Shown: positions 1 to 8,475, counted from the stretch's first letter. The stretch is 31,645 bases of DNA from Ruminococcaceae bacterium UBA3323 (GCA_002361935.1 DESD01000065.1:1-31645), one strand, 5' to 3'. Notes: generated by a model not told the origin, from the sequence alone. A program made the numbers and translations.

Positions 1-28
1 GTTCAACTGGTGGTTATGATTGTAAATT

Positions 29-640
29 TTATTCTGCTTTTTCAAAGTCCGATGCAGGATGCTTGCAAATCGGGCATATGAAATCCTCTGGCAGAGTTTC
101 GCCCTCATATTCATATCCGCAAACCTTGCATCGCCAAACTGTTTTTGTGCTTTTCTTTTCCTGTGGCTTTGGCTTTATATTACTGTGGTAATATGCATAT
201 GTTGCTGAAGGAATTTCCGAAACGATGTCTGCATCTGTAACATCTGCAATAAACATAGTGTGGCTTCCTAAATCAATTTCCTGAACAACTTTTGCGCTTA
301 TATAGGAATTTACCCCTGCCGTTAAGTAGAAAATTCCGTTTTCCGAACGCTTTGCTGCTTCAAATCCGTTAAACTTATTACAGTTTGCTCCGCTTTGAAA
401 ACCAAAGTGCTTGAATAATTCAAAATAGGCATCTTCGGAAATAACTGAAATATTGAAAACACCTGTATTTTTTATCATATCATGTGTTTTCCCGCTTTTG
501 TTTAATGTAACGGAAATTCTGTTTGGGCTTGTAGTTACCTGCTGTGCAGTGTTTATGATACAGCCATTGTCAAATCCGTTTTCATTTGCGGTTATAACAA
601 AAAGACCGTAAGATAATCTATACATAACATTATTATTCAT
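29..640 (-). CDS. Flavin reductase-rubredoxin fusion (high-molecular-weight rubredoxin type)
   Basis: 203 residues. Residues 1-150 resemble the FMN-binding flavin reductase fold (RLSYGLFVITA near the N-terminus, typical of this family). Residues 166-203 form a rubredoxin domain with two CxxC knuckles: Cys171/Cys174 and Cys189/Cys192 (CKVCGYEYEG, CPICKHP). Characterised fusions of this layout pass electrons from NADH to flavodiiron proteins during oxygen or nitric oxide detoxification in anaerobes; that role is inferred here by family. It is cytoplasmic, with no signal peptide. The ATG at 640 is preceded by AAGGTGG and by a good promoter. The gene diverges from the GPH symporter at 771. The flavin domain alone could indicate a different reductase, but the rubredoxin tail makes the assignment firm. 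Confidence 0.9.
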   Translation of the reverse strand: MNNNVMYRLSYGLFVITANENGFDNGCIINTAQQVTTSPNRISVTLNKSGKTHDMIKNTGVFNISVISEDAYFELFKHFGFQSGANCNKFNGFEAAKRSENGIFYLTAGVNSYISAKVVQEIDLGSHTMFIADVTDADIVSEIPSATYAYYHSNIKPKPQEKKSTKTVWRCKVCGYEYEGETLPEDFICPICKHPASDFEKAE

Positions 641-665
641 AAGAATACCACCTTTCTCAATTTAT

Positions 666-694
666 AGTATACAATATTAAAGATAAAATTCCAA
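666..694 (-). promoter_or_regulatory. Sigma-A-like promoter for the rubredoxin fusion gene
   Basis: On the minus strand a -35 TTGGAA (689-694) and a -10 TATACT (666-671) are separated by exactly 17 bases, about 25 bases upstream of the start codon at 640. Confidence 0.6.
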
Positions 695-713
695 GTAAAA
701 TATTGTTACAAAC

Positions 714-742
714 TTGCTTTTCATGTAAAGGTATACTATAAT
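714..742 (+). promoter_or_regulatory. Sigma-A-like promoter for the GPH symporter/M20 operon
   Basis: -35 TTGCTT (714-719), 17-base spacer, -10 TATAAT (737-742). Transcription would start near 749, so the in-frame ATG at 744 would lie outside the message. This supports the ATG at 771 as the start codon. Confidence 0.65.
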
Positions 743-770
743 AATGGTAAAAATTTTAAGGGGTAAATGT

Positions 771-2150
771 ATGAAAGAGGTTACTAAAAAAACAATAATA
801 ATCTTCTGTCTTCCTCAGTTTGCGGTAGGATTATTTACAACAATGCTTAATAACTATTTAATTTATTTTTATCAGCCTACCGCTGCTTCGGGTCTGCCTA
901 CTTTGATAACGCAGGGCTATGTTCTGGCAGGAATTCTTACGGTTATCGGGTTGATTAAAGCAGTAGGTCATATAATAGATGCGGTTTCCGATCCGTTGGT
1001 TGCTTCCATAAGTGATAAGTGCTCCAACAAAAACGGCAGAAGAATTCCGTTTATGAAATGGTTTGCAGTTCCTTTTGCGTTAAGTGCGCTTCTTATTTTC
1101 TGGTCTCCGTCAGCCAATCCTGTGTTTAACAACATTTGGCTTGCTGTTTTTATCTGGGCATATTACATTTTTTATACGCTTTATATGGTGCCGCACAGTG
1201 CACTTCTTCCTGAAATGGTTAAAAAAGAGGGTATGCTTGTTGATACATACACATGGCATTCACTTTTCTTTGTTGTCGGAAGTATGCTTGGCTATGCAAC
1301 AACGGCAATTGTTGCCTTAATGAAAAAAGCAGGGCTTGAACCCATAATGGCATGGCGAATGACTTTCCTGTGCTTTACGATTATCGGAGTGGTTCTTCTT
1401 TTGCTGCCTGCCTTTGTTATTAAGGAAAAGGAATATGTAAGCTCGGTTCGTCCGACAACACCGCTTATGAAATCGCTTAAGCACGCTTTTTCAAATAAGC
1501 ATTTCCGTCTTATTACGCTTGGTCAGCTTTTTGAGGGTACGGGCATGAGCTTTTTTCAGGCGTGCATTATGTATTATATAACGGAGCTTATGGGCATTCC
1601 GGAGGAAAAAGCCATTATAATCATGGCAACATCAATTGTCGGTTCGCTTGTTATGTATCCGTTTATTAATAAATGGTCTAAAAAGTCAGGCAAAAGAGTT
1701 CCTATGATTGTCGGCTGTGTGGTTTTTGCAGTTGCTGAATTTGTAATCTGCCTTGTTGATGCATTTCCAAAGGATAATGCAATGCTTGTGGCAGTTCTGT
1801 TTGCACTGTTTGTTTCACTTCCGTTCGCAGTGCTTAATATTCTTCCCGGTTCTATGATGGCTGATGTAATCAGGTATGATACTGTTAAAACAGGCATTAA
1901 TCAGGAGGGTACATTTGCTGCCGCAAAAAGCTTTATAACAAAGCTTGGAACATCAATTGCAACCATGATTGTTCCTTCCCTTGTTGTAGTCGGTGCAGTT
2001 ACGGGAGAAAGCGTCGGCAAAACCGGTCTGCTTCTTACGGCAATTGTAGGCGGCGTATTTACCATAGGTGCGGTTATTGTTTTTGCCGTTTATAATGAAA
2101 AAGAGGTGCTTGGTGTAATCCGCAATTCAGATAAGGAGCTTGTTAAATGA
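771..2150 (+). CDS. GPH-family (MelB-like) sugar:cation symporter
   Basis: 459 residues with about 12 hydrophobic segments. The helix II/loop signature (DAVSDP, Asp70 and Asp74) followed by a basic SDKxxxxKNGRRIPF loop is that of glycoside-pentoside-hexuronide:cation symporters; the two aspartates match the cation-site positions of MelB. I chose the ATG at 771 because AAGGGG lies 7 bases upstream and the promoter excludes the ATG at 744. The last codons overlap the M20 peptidase start (ATGA at 2147), so the two are translationally coupled. The substrate cannot be read from sequence. The peptidase partner raises the possibility of an amide-containing or amino-sugar substrate, which is speculation. 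Confidence 0.85.
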   Translation: MKEVTKKTIIIFCLPQFAVGLFTTMLNNYLIYFYQPTAASGLPTLITQGYVLAGILTVIGLIKAVGHIIDAVSDPLVASISDKCSNKNGRRIPFMKWFAVPFALSALLIFWSPSANPVFNNIWLAVFIWAYYIFYTLYMVPHSALLPEMVKKEGMLVDTYTWHSLFFVVGSMLGYATTAIVALMKKAGLEPIMAWRMTFLCFTIIGVVLLLLPAFVIKEKEYVSSVRPTTPLMKSLKHAFSNKHFRLITLGQLFEGTGMSFFQACIMYYITELMGIPEEKAIIIMATSIVGSLVMYPFINKWSKKSGKRVPMIVGCVVFAVAEFVICLVDAFPKDNAMLVAVLFALFVSLPFAVLNILPGSMMADVIRYDTVKTGINQEGTFAAAKSFITKLGTSIATMIVPSLVVVGAVTGESVGKTGLLLTAIVGGVFTIGAVIVFAVYNEKEVLGVIRNSDKELVK

Positions 2151-3583
2151 TTGTTTTATATGTTGTTTTGGCCTTACTTGTTTTTTTTATTGCAGTTCTT
2201 TTTATCAATACAATCATAAAAAAAATAAAGGCAAGAAAACTGATTGAAAAAAAGGATGCCTGTACTGAAAAAGAAATAAAGTATTATTCTCAACGTCTGC
2301 AGCAGATGATAAGGTGTAAAACGGTTTCCGTTAAGGATTCCTACGATGATGCGGAATTCGCTAAGCTCAGAGGTGTAATGGAAAAGCTTTTCCCCGTTAT
2401 CCATAAAAAAGCCGAAAAGCATATTTTCAGCGAGGATTGCTGGATTTATAAAATAAGCGGAAGAGATACAAAAAGAAATATAATGCTGATGTCGCATCAT
2501 GATGTTGTTGCGGCAGACGGAGAATGGGAGCATGAGCCGTTTTCGGCAGAAACAGCAGACGGAAAAATATGGGGCAGAGGAACGGTAGATACCAAAACAC
2601 CGCTTTTTGCTGAATTCTCCGCTCTAGAAGAATTGCTTTCAGAAGGCTATGAGCCTCCGTGTAATATTTTTATCGGCTCCTCTCATAATGAAGAGCTTGG
2701 CGGAGACGGCATTCCGACTGCGTTGGAATATTTTAAAAAGCAGGGAATAACCTTTGAGGTTATACTTGATGAGGGTGGTGCGGTTATTGAGCCGCCGCTG
2801 GCCGGAATGAAGTGCAGCAAATGTGCTATGGTTGCTGTTCATGAAAAAGGAAGATATAAGCTGAATTGTTCGGCTGCTTCCGAAAATGCACATGCAGGCT
2901 TAACGGCTGCTGCCAGGGCTACACCGATTGAAAGAATGGTTTCTTTTATACATGAGGTTAATACAAAGAATGTGTTTGTCCGCAGGCTTAATCCGCAGAT
3001 TATCGCTATGTTTGAACATCTTGCTCCGTATTGCGGCTTCCCTATGAACATTCTGTTCTCCAATTTGTGGCTGTTCGGCGGTCTGCTGAAAAGGGTTATG
3101 CCTAAAATCAATGCACAGGCAGGCGGACTTCTCGGAACAACCTGTGCCTTCAATCGTATAGAAGGAAGTACGGAAAGTAAAACATGCACCGTTACGGCAA
3201 TGCTTAGGAGCGTTGATGAGCAGGATATGTTCCGGGATATTGACACACTTAAAAGCATTGCTGAAAAATACGATATTGAAATATCGGTTTGTGATGATTC
3301 CGAATATCATGGTCCTGCGGATATGAGCAAGCCGGCCTTTGCTTATACTATGGATTGTATTGCAAACATATTTCCGCAGCATCCGGCTTCTCCCTTTATT
3401 CTTCCGGCAGGAACGGATGCAAGAACTTTAACAGATATTTGTGAGTGTGTTCTGCGTTTTGCACCGATAGAGCTTTCTGCCCAGCAGCTTGCTTCCGTTC
3501 ATTCGGAAAATGAAAATATTGATTTGAAAGCAGTTGTAAATGCAGTTGAATTCTATAAGTTATTCCTTAAAAATTACAAATGA
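2147..3583 (+). CDS. M20-family metallopeptidase (PM20D1/carboxypeptidase-like), membrane anchored
   Basis: 478 residues. Dinuclear-zinc M20 motifs occur in order: SHHDVV (metal His117, Asp119), GRGTVDTK (bridging Asp148), NEELGGDG (catalytic Glu182, metal Glu183), LDEGG (Asp208) and a late HSENENI. These are the ligands expected of a functional amidohydrolase that cleaves N-acyl amino acids or small peptides. Residues 2-22 form one hydrophobic helix followed by a Lys/Arg cluster (KKIKARK). By the positive-inside rule this puts the catalytic domain in the cytoplasm at the membrane face. It is translationally coupled to the upstream symporter through an ATGA overlap, so the transported compound may be its substrate. 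Exact specificity is unknown. Confidence 0.85.
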   Translation: MIVLYVVLALLVFFIAVLFINTIIKKIKARKLIEKKDACTEKEIKYYSQRLQQMIRCKTVSVKDSYDDAEFAKLRGVMEKLFPVIHKKAEKHIFSEDCWIYKISGRDTKRNIMLMSHHDVVAADGEWEHEPFSAETADGKIWGRGTVDTKTPLFAEFSALEELLSEGYEPPCNIFIGSSHNEELGGDGIPTALEYFKKQGITFEVILDEGGAVIEPPLAGMKCSKCAMVAVHEKGRYKLNCSAASENAHAGLTAAARATPIERMVSFIHEVNTKNVFVRRLNPQIIAMFEHLAPYCGFPMNILFSNLWLFGGLLKRVMPKINAQAGGLLGTTCAFNRIEGSTESKTCTVTAMLRSVDEQDMFRDIDTLKSIAEKYDIEISVCDDSEYHGPADMSKPAFAYTMDCIANIFPQHPASPFILPAGTDARTLTDICECVLRFAPIELSAQQLASVHSENENIDLKAVVNAVEFYKLFLKNYK

Positions 3584-3627
3584 TGTTCTGAAAATGAGAA
3601 TATTAAATTTCTTGCGTGTAAAGAAAA

Positions 3628-3655
3628 TTACTTTACAAACAATTTTGCATATAAT
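3628..3655 (+). promoter_or_regulatory. Possible promoter overlapping a palindrome
   Basis: -35-like TTACTT (3628-3633), 16-base spacer, perfect -10 TATAAT (3650-3655). The -35 lies in the right half of the palindrome TGTAAAG-N7-CTTTACA (3617-3637), so a protein bound there would block it. The -35 match is weak. Confidence 0.35.
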
Positions 3656-3661
3656 ATTTGT

Positions 3662-3848
3662 ATAAAAAGCTGAATATTTCAGGAATTAAGCCAAATAACG
3701 GATTGAGTTACCAACAATCAGATTAAACATAAAGGTGAATTACTTTACATACAAATCCAATATATTGTAAAGTAAAAAAGTTGGCGAATTCAATATTGGG
3801 CGTCACAACGAAGTAAACCACGAACAATAAATGTTCGTGGCTTTTTTG
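3662..3848 (+). ncRNA. Candidate small RNA, about 187 nt
   Basis: Bounded by the possible promoter at 3628-3655 and the strong intrinsic terminator at 3818-3848, with no ribosome binding site plus reading frame in between. It contains the inverted repeat 3740-3775, which could form an internal stem. It matches no RNA family I recognise. It could instead be the extended 3' UTR of the M20 gene. Confidence 0.3.
3818..3848 (+). terminator. Rho-independent terminator
   Basis: Perfect 9-bp stem CCACGAACA / TGTTCGTGG with loop ATAAA, followed by C and six Ts (3842-3847). It lies 235 bases after the M20 stop codon, unusually far if it serves only that gene. Confidence 0.8.
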
Positions 3849-3920
3849 TTGTATAAACGTATGTATGCAAAAATCCGATATTTGTTGTAGTATTACATTT
3901 ATTTTTTTCAAAAACCGGAA

Positions 3921-4274
3921 TTAGTGGTCTGTCGGAAAGCTCCTAAAGAAAATCATGTTATTATCAGGATCATAAAAACTCATGTTGATTGCACCCCAAG
4001 GTCGCTTGGTGGGCTCTTCAATAACTTCCGCACCTAATGCCAAAACCTTTTTATATTCGCGTTCAATGTCATCAACTGTAAAAGCTAAGCAAATATTCTG
4101 GTTTTGATTATTCTTTATCGACCCATCATTATAAATCGTCAGAGCAGTTCCTTCCGTAATAAGAAACTGATGAATTTCATCGTCACTGCCATTGTCAATT
4201 TCAAGTAATTGTTTATAAAAAGCTGAAAGTTTTAATACATCGTTCGTCAGCAAACTCACCTCACCAAGTTTCAT
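3921..4274 (-). CDS. VOC/glyoxalase-family protein
   Basis: 117 residues forming one vicinal-oxygen-chelate unit: a beta-alpha-beta-beta half (residues 1-60) and a second half with FTVDDIEREYKKVLALGAEVIEEP and the closing YDPDNNMIFF motif. The family includes glyoxalase I, fosfomycin/bleomycin resistance proteins and dioxygenases. Metal residues are not clear enough to choose, so the substrate is unknown. A longer frame extends upstream to 4343, but a terminator hairpin (4325-4364) and a promoter (4315-4343) occupy that stretch, and GGAGGTG sits just before the ATG at 4274. I therefore set the start there. It is monocistronic. Confidence 0.8.
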   Translation of the reverse strand: MKLGEVSLLTNDVLKLSAFYKQLLEIDNGSDDEIHQFLITEGTALTIYNDGSIKNNQNQNICLAFTVDDIEREYKKVLALGAEVIEEPTKRPWGAINMSFYDPDNNMIFFRSFPTDH

Positions 4275-4314
4275 AAAGCACCTCCGAACAAATTTCAAAT
4301 TTTCTGTAGATAAA

Positions 4315-4343
4315 ATTATAGCATAAAATAAGCCAAAGAGCAA
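4315..4343 (-). promoter_or_regulatory. Promoter for the VOC gene
   Basis: Minus strand: -35 TTGCTC (4338-4343), 17 bases, -10 TATAAT (4315-4320). It is embedded in the terminator hairpin of the upstream GH2 operon, so one stretch ends one transcript and starts the next. Confidence 0.6.
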
Positions 4344-4364
4344 TGTTGTCCTTTGGCTTATTTT
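4325..4364 (-). terminator. Terminator of the GPH-GH2 operon
   Basis: Perfect 14-bp inverted repeat (4325-4338 with 4351-4364, core AAGCCAAAG / CTTTGGCTT) and a 12-base loop, 36 bases after the GH2 stop. The arm ends in TTATTTT on the minus strand; the T-run is short and interrupted. Confidence 0.7.
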
Positions 4365-4400
4365 ACTATAGTACCTTAATATATGCTTATCGTTTTTTGT

Positions 4401-6638
4401 TTACTGTTTTTTGATTTTGTTTAATTTGCTGTTAACCCATGGTTTAACTTTTGCAGGCACTCGGCTTCCTGCCATATCAAACACTCTTTCAATCGTAAAG
4501 CCTTTTGCCATATTCATCATACCCTTGCTGATATTCATTCCCATTTCGTTTGTGATTTTTTCAATCATATCATTAATGAATTTTTCACCCTCGGGTACCT
4601 TCATGATATCTCCGATTTTATCCTTGATTGAAAAATATCCCTCGGGGAACTGCAGCTCCTCACTGTCTGCTTCAAGCGTATCAAACCAGTTTGCACCGCT
4701 GTTTCCGGCTTCGCTTATCTTAAGAACATAACTGTCATCAGGTTGCGAAACTCTGTTTATAATCATTTCATCTGATAATTCTCCGCAAACGGCTTTTATT
4801 GTGTTTTCTCCGTTCTGAAGCGCAATGTCCTTGAATACAACGATTTTATCGCAGGCTTCCTTTGCCTTTTCTTCGCCGTTTACATAAAGTGTTATTTCAT
4901 CGCAGTTTGAATAAACCTTAATGTCTGTTTTCTCGGTTGGTCGGTTCACATATCTGCTGCCGCAGAGATGAACGAATTTTTCATTACTCCAGTATGCTTT
5001 GTAAACGAAGAAGGAGTCTTTTTTTATTTTTCTGTCAAAGGTAACAAGACCTTTGTTGTTCATTCCTTTAACGCCGCCCTCGTCACGCATATCGGAAGCA
5101 AAATCAAACATATTCCATACGTGCGTGGACCATAAATAGGGGCGTGTTGAAAAGGTTTCAAGCATCTTTTCGTGATAATATGCCTGATATTCCTCTGAAT
5201 AGTCCTGCATCTGCGGATTGTCATTGTGATATTTTAAAATACCCTCACAGCCGTATTCGGAAACTCCAAGGCAGATTTCGGGGTTCAATTCGTGGAATTT
5301 ATCAAGCCACGGACCGTTATCGTTAACATTGCCCATATACCATCCGAAATAATGATTATAGGATAAAATATCAGTTATTTTATTCAGCCTGCTGTCCATT
5401 TCAACCATGGTAAGCTGCGCCATGGTTGTTGGTCTTGTGCTGTCCAGACTGTGGCACAAATCGTTCAGCGCATTCAGGTTTTCAATCAGCTCGGGATCTT
5501 CTCCGCCAATTGTTATTTCATTGGCAATGCCCCAGCAGATGATGGATGGGTGATTGTAATTCTGAATGATAAGCTCTTTCATCTGGGAAAGTGTATTTTC
5601 CCTAGCCTCAGGTGTTTTAAGAAAAGCTGAAATAAACGGAATTTCCGCCCAAACAATCATACCGTATTCATCACATAAATCATAAAAGTATTGGCTGTGC
5701 TGATAATGTGCAAGGCGGATGGTGTTTGCCCCAACCTCGGCAATGAGCTCCATATCTTCCTTATGCTCTTTCTCTGTTACAGCCCAACCCATATCCTTTC
5801 TGTCCTGATGGCGGGAAACGCCGTGAAGCGGATACGGCTTTCCGTTAAGGAAAAATCCCTTTTCAGCATCAATGCGAAAGCTTCTTATGCCGAATTTTAC
5901 ACAAACATTGTCTATAACAATATTATTTTTAACAATCTGAGCCTCAAGCGTATAAAGGAATGGGTCTGTTCTTCCGTTCCATAAATGCGGATTATCTATA
6001 TGAAGCGCTGCCTTTTCTCCGTCAACTACAGTATTGTCTACCCTGTACTGAATACGGCAGCCGTCTGCGTTTTTAACAAAGGCCTCGATGCTTATATCGG
6101 CACTGCCGTCATCATTAAGCTTCGGCGTTACGGCAACGCCGCAACCGCCCTCATATTCAAGATCAAAATGCGCCTTGTTAACGGTTATGAGGTTAACCCC
6201 TCTGTAAAGACCTCCGAAAAATGTAAAATCGGCAGTTTGCGGATAGATTTCCTTTGATTCGCTGTTGTCCGTGCATATAGCAATTTTTGTTGCCTTTTTG
6301 GGGTTGATGTATGGCGTTAAATTTACACGAAAGGTTGAAAATCCGCCTTTATGTGTGCATACGGGAGTTCCGTTGATATAAACCTCTGCCGAAAGCGAGG
6401 CGGCAGGGATTTCAAGATATATTTCCTCGTTGTTCTTCGGTACGATTTCAAGCTCCTTGAAATACCAGCAGGGGCTTCTGAAATAATCAAAGCCTCCGTC
6501 TTGCCCATCCATTGCATTCCATGTGTGGGGCAGATTAACGCTTTCCCAGCCTTTTTTTACTTTTTTAGGTATTTTGTGGTGCCTTGTATCACCCTTATGA
6601 AATGCCCAGCCATTGTTAATTGATTGAATTTCGCGCAT
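4401..6638 (-). CDS. Glycoside hydrolase family 2 (beta-galactosidase/glucuronidase-like)
   Basis: 745 residues. The order is: N-terminal sugar-binding domain (about 1-155), Ig-like GH2 domain (about 160-252), TIM barrel from about 255. The acid/base is Glu374 in IANE, the nucleophile Glu461 in SEYG, and WNMFDF follows at 508-513. An Ig-like domain of DUF4982 type follows (about 570-630), then an unusual helical C-terminal tail (about 650-745) rich in Met, Lys and Glu. There is no signal peptide, so the enzyme is cytoplasmic and probably works on sugars imported by the GPH symporter ending 4 bases upstream. GGAGGA within the symporter's last codons serves the ATG at 6638. The exact glycosidic specificity cannot be assigned. 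Confidence 0.88.
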   Translation of the reverse strand: MREIQSINNGWAFHKGDTRHHKIPKKVKKGWESVNLPHTWNAMDGQDGGFDYFRSPCWYFKELEIVPKNNEEIYLEIPAASLSAEVYINGTPVCTHKGGFSTFRVNLTPYINPKKATKIAICTDNSESKEIYPQTADFTFFGGLYRGVNLITVNKAHFDLEYEGGCGVAVTPKLNDDGSADISIEAFVKNADGCRIQYRVDNTVVDGEKAALHIDNPHLWNGRTDPFLYTLEAQIVKNNIVIDNVCVKFGIRSFRIDAEKGFFLNGKPYPLHGVSRHQDRKDMGWAVTEKEHKEDMELIAEVGANTIRLAHYQHSQYFYDLCDEYGMIVWAEIPFISAFLKTPEARENTLSQMKELIIQNYNHPSIICWGIANEITIGGEDPELIENLNALNDLCHSLDSTRPTTMAQLTMVEMDSRLNKITDILSYNHYFGWYMGNVNDNGPWLDKFHELNPEICLGVSEYGCEGILKYHNDNPQMQDYSEEYQAYYHEKMLETFSTRPYLWSTHVWNMFDFASDMRDEGGVKGMNNKGLVTFDRKIKKDSFFVYKAYWSNEKFVHLCGSRYVNRPTEKTDIKVYSNCDEITLYVNGEEKAKEACDKIVVFKDIALQNGENTIKAVCGELSDEMIINRVSQPDDSYVLKISEAGNSGANWFDTLEADSEELQFPEGYFSIKDKIGDIMKVPEGEKFINDMIEKITNEMGMNISKGMMNMAKGFTIERVFDMAGSRVPAKVKPWVNSKLNKIKKQ

Positions 6639-6642
6639 AGGT

Positions 6643-7980
6643 TTATTCCTCCGTAACCGATTTTTTTTCGTCTATATTATAAAACAGCATAGAAACAAAG
6701 CAGATTATTGTTCCTAAAAACGGCAGAAGCCCTGTTACAAAATAAATTTTATCTGCAACTCCTGCTGCCTGATTTGCACCGAGTGCCGCTTTGTATCCCG
6801 TCCATCCGATTGCAAGGGAAACTGCTGCGCTTCCGATACCCTGAGCAAGCTTTCGGAATAAGCTGTAGGTTGCGTAAATGGAGCCTTCTTCACGTCTGCC
6901 TGTTTTCTTTTCCTGGTAATCAATGCTGTCTGCAACCATTGCCCAGATAAGAACCATATACAGCCCGGCCGAAAGAACTGCAATTGCAACAAAAACCAGC
7001 CATATATAAGGGTTTGTAAATTTAAAAAAGGTTATAATCCCCGTTGCAATAATTCCGGCAAGGAACGGGTAGGTGCAAAGAACCTTTTTGGAAAATCGTT
7101 TAACAAGTGGCTTTACAAGAATAATGGCAACAACCATAGGTGCGCCTGCTATAACCGTTGCAACGGAAATAAGATTTGAATTTTTGAAATAATACATAAA
7201 AATATATTGCATGGATGAGGTTACCGTCATAATAAGCGCAAGATATGAAACGGTAGAAACAGTAAGCACCATTATGGGTCTGTTTGTAAAAAAGCTACCA
7301 AGCGTTTTGAAATAGTTGAATTTCTGAGCCTGATTGGCTGCCGGCTTAATTCTTTCCGTTGTCATCCGGCACATAAGAAGAAAAGCACCGATTCCAATGA
7401 TTCCCATAACAGCAACGACGTAGATAAACATATTGCCCTTCGGCTGATTCTCCTTATCAAAAATGATAAGCGGAAGAATGACCATAACGGGAAGCTGTGC
7501 AATAAGTGCGCCTATTGAGCGTGCATTGGAAAGCTCGGCTCTCTGAAGATCATCCCTTGTTATAACAGACTGCATAGAGCCGTACGGAACATTAACGCTT
7601 GTGTAAGCAACACTCCAGATAAGGTATGTTACAAGGCAAAGTGCAATTTTTGCCGCATAGGGTGCATTGGGAATGTAAATGAACATAACAATGCTTGAAA
7701 TAAGCAGCGGAATACAGCCCCATTGAATCCACGGCTTGAATTTGCTGTTGCCTTTTGGATGGGAAGCATCGCACAGTGCTCCGATTATGGGATCGTTTAC
7801 GGCATCCCATACTTTGGCAATCATTATTATAATTGCGTAGTGCTTTGGATCTATTCCAAGACAGGTTACGAAAAACAGCATCATATATGAGTTAATAAAG
7901 GCGAAACTCATATTGCAGCCAAAGTCACCGAGTGCATAGCCGATTTTGTCTTTCCAACCGAAAGGCTTTTCGTTGTTCAT
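6643..7980 (-). CDS. GPH-family (MelB/YicJ-like) glycoside:cation symporter
   Basis: 445 residues, about 12 membrane helices. The cation-site helix reads VWDAVNDPIIG, with Asp59 and Asp63 aligning with the two sodium-binding aspartates of MelB. An additional GRREEGSIYATYSLFRKLAQG segment at about 361-381 is typical of the family. It imports a glycoside with Na+ or H+. Start ATG at 7980 has AGGGGT upstream. It lies 14 bases after the DUF4363 gene and 4 bases before the GH2 start, so it is at least bicistronic with GH2 and possibly part of a four-gene message beginning at DUF421. It is a different subtype from the GPH symporter at 771. Confidence 0.9.
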   Translation of the reverse strand: MNNEKPFGWKDKIGYALGDFGCNMSFAFINSYMMLFFVTCLGIDPKHYAIIIMIAKVWDAVNDPIIGALCDASHPKGNSKFKPWIQWGCIPLLISSIVMFIYIPNAPYAAKIALCLVTYLIWSVAYTSVNVPYGSMQSVITRDDLQRAELSNARSIGALIAQLPVMVILPLIIFDKENQPKGNMFIYVVAVMGIIGIGAFLLMCRMTTERIKPAANQAQKFNYFKTLGSFFTNRPIMVLTVSTVSYLALIMTVTSSMQYIFMYYFKNSNLISVATVIAGAPMVVAIILVKPLVKRFSKKVLCTYPFLAGIIATGIITFFKFTNPYIWLVFVAIAVLSAGLYMVLIWAMVADSIDYQEKKTGRREEGSIYATYSLFRKLAQGIGSAAVSLAIGWTGYKAALGANQAAGVADKIYFVTGLLPFLGTIICFVSMLFYNIDEKKSVTEE

Positions 7981-7994
7981 AATTTTTTACCCCT

Positions 7995-8363
7995 TTAAAA
8001 TATATTTGAAAAATTTATTTTTGAGCTGTCATAAATTTGCTGCAGTTCACTTTTTGTTTCAATAAGGGTTGCGTCTATATTTTCGCTGTCATTTTCCGCA
8101 AGGGCGTTTAGAGTTCCGAATGAAACATCAGCACTCTGTGTTACGGAATGGTCGGTAAACAGGGTCAAGGTTTTAACTCTTTTATCCCATTTTTCAGATA
8201 TTTCCTTGCAGTATTCCGCCTTTTTTGCAGGGCTGTCTGTATCCAGGGCACTGTCTATAATTTCATTGAATTCCGTATAGGTATATTTTACCATATATTG
8301 TTCATATAAGCAAGCCAAAAGTGCTGCAAGCAGGAATATTCCGGCAAACCATAATCTTTTCAT
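7995..8363 (-). CDS. DUF4363-like single-pass membrane protein
   Basis: 122 residues: basic MKR, one hydrophobic helix (about 4-22), then a soluble helical part containing KAEYCKEISEKWDKRVKTLTLFTDHS and acidic stretches. Charges before the helix suggest the C-terminal part faces outward. The size, layout and position directly after a DUF421 gene match DUF4363 proteins of clostridia; I assign it from that pattern. AAAGGAT precedes the ATG at 8363. The function is unknown. Its neighbour and the divergent gerA operon suggest a spore membrane role. Confidence 0.65.
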   Translation of the reverse strand: MKRLWFAGIFLLAALLACLYEQYMVKYTYTEFNEIIDSALDTDSPAKKAEYCKEISEKWDKRVKTLTLFTDHSVTQSADVSFGTLNALAENDSENIDATLIETKSELQQIYDSSKINFSNIF

Positions 8364-8475
8364 ATTTCATCATATCCTTTCTTCTTTTGGGCTATTCAAG
8401 AGAGAGCACACCGCTTTTCTGCGTCAGAGAGCATCTGCCTGAATATAAGCAGGCTTTCATAATCTGAATTGTAAA

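Larger units (their letters stand above)
3584..3920. other. Gene-free interval with palindromic TTACTTTACA motifs
   Basis: 337 bases without a convincing gene. It holds TGTAAAG-N7-CTTTACA (3617-3637), a second TTACTTTACA at 3740-3749 facing TGTAAAGTAA at 3766-3775 (10-base inverted repeat, 16-base spacer), a possible promoter (3628-3655) and a strong terminator (3818-3848). The same decamer therefore occurs three times, once inverted. Minus-strand reading frames here are low complexity and lack a ribosome binding site. Confidence 0.6.

Noticed and set aside
744..770. In-frame upstream ATG extending the GPH symporter by nine residues
   Set aside because: It lies between the -10 box and the expected transcription start, without a ribosome binding site; ATG 771 has AAGGGG at the right distance.
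2839..3382. Long minus-strand frames inside the M20 peptidase gene
   Set aside because: They are antisense to a gene with all M20 motifs, have no ribosome binding site, and their products resemble no protein family.
3723..3911. A 62-residue minus-strand frame in the gene-free interval
   Set aside because: No ribosome binding site, low-complexity composition, and it runs through a strong terminator hairpin.
8437..8454. GCCTG/CAGGC hairpin between DUF421 and DUF4363 as a terminator
   Set aside because: Only five base pairs and no T-run on the minus strand; it does not justify splitting the two genes into separate operons.
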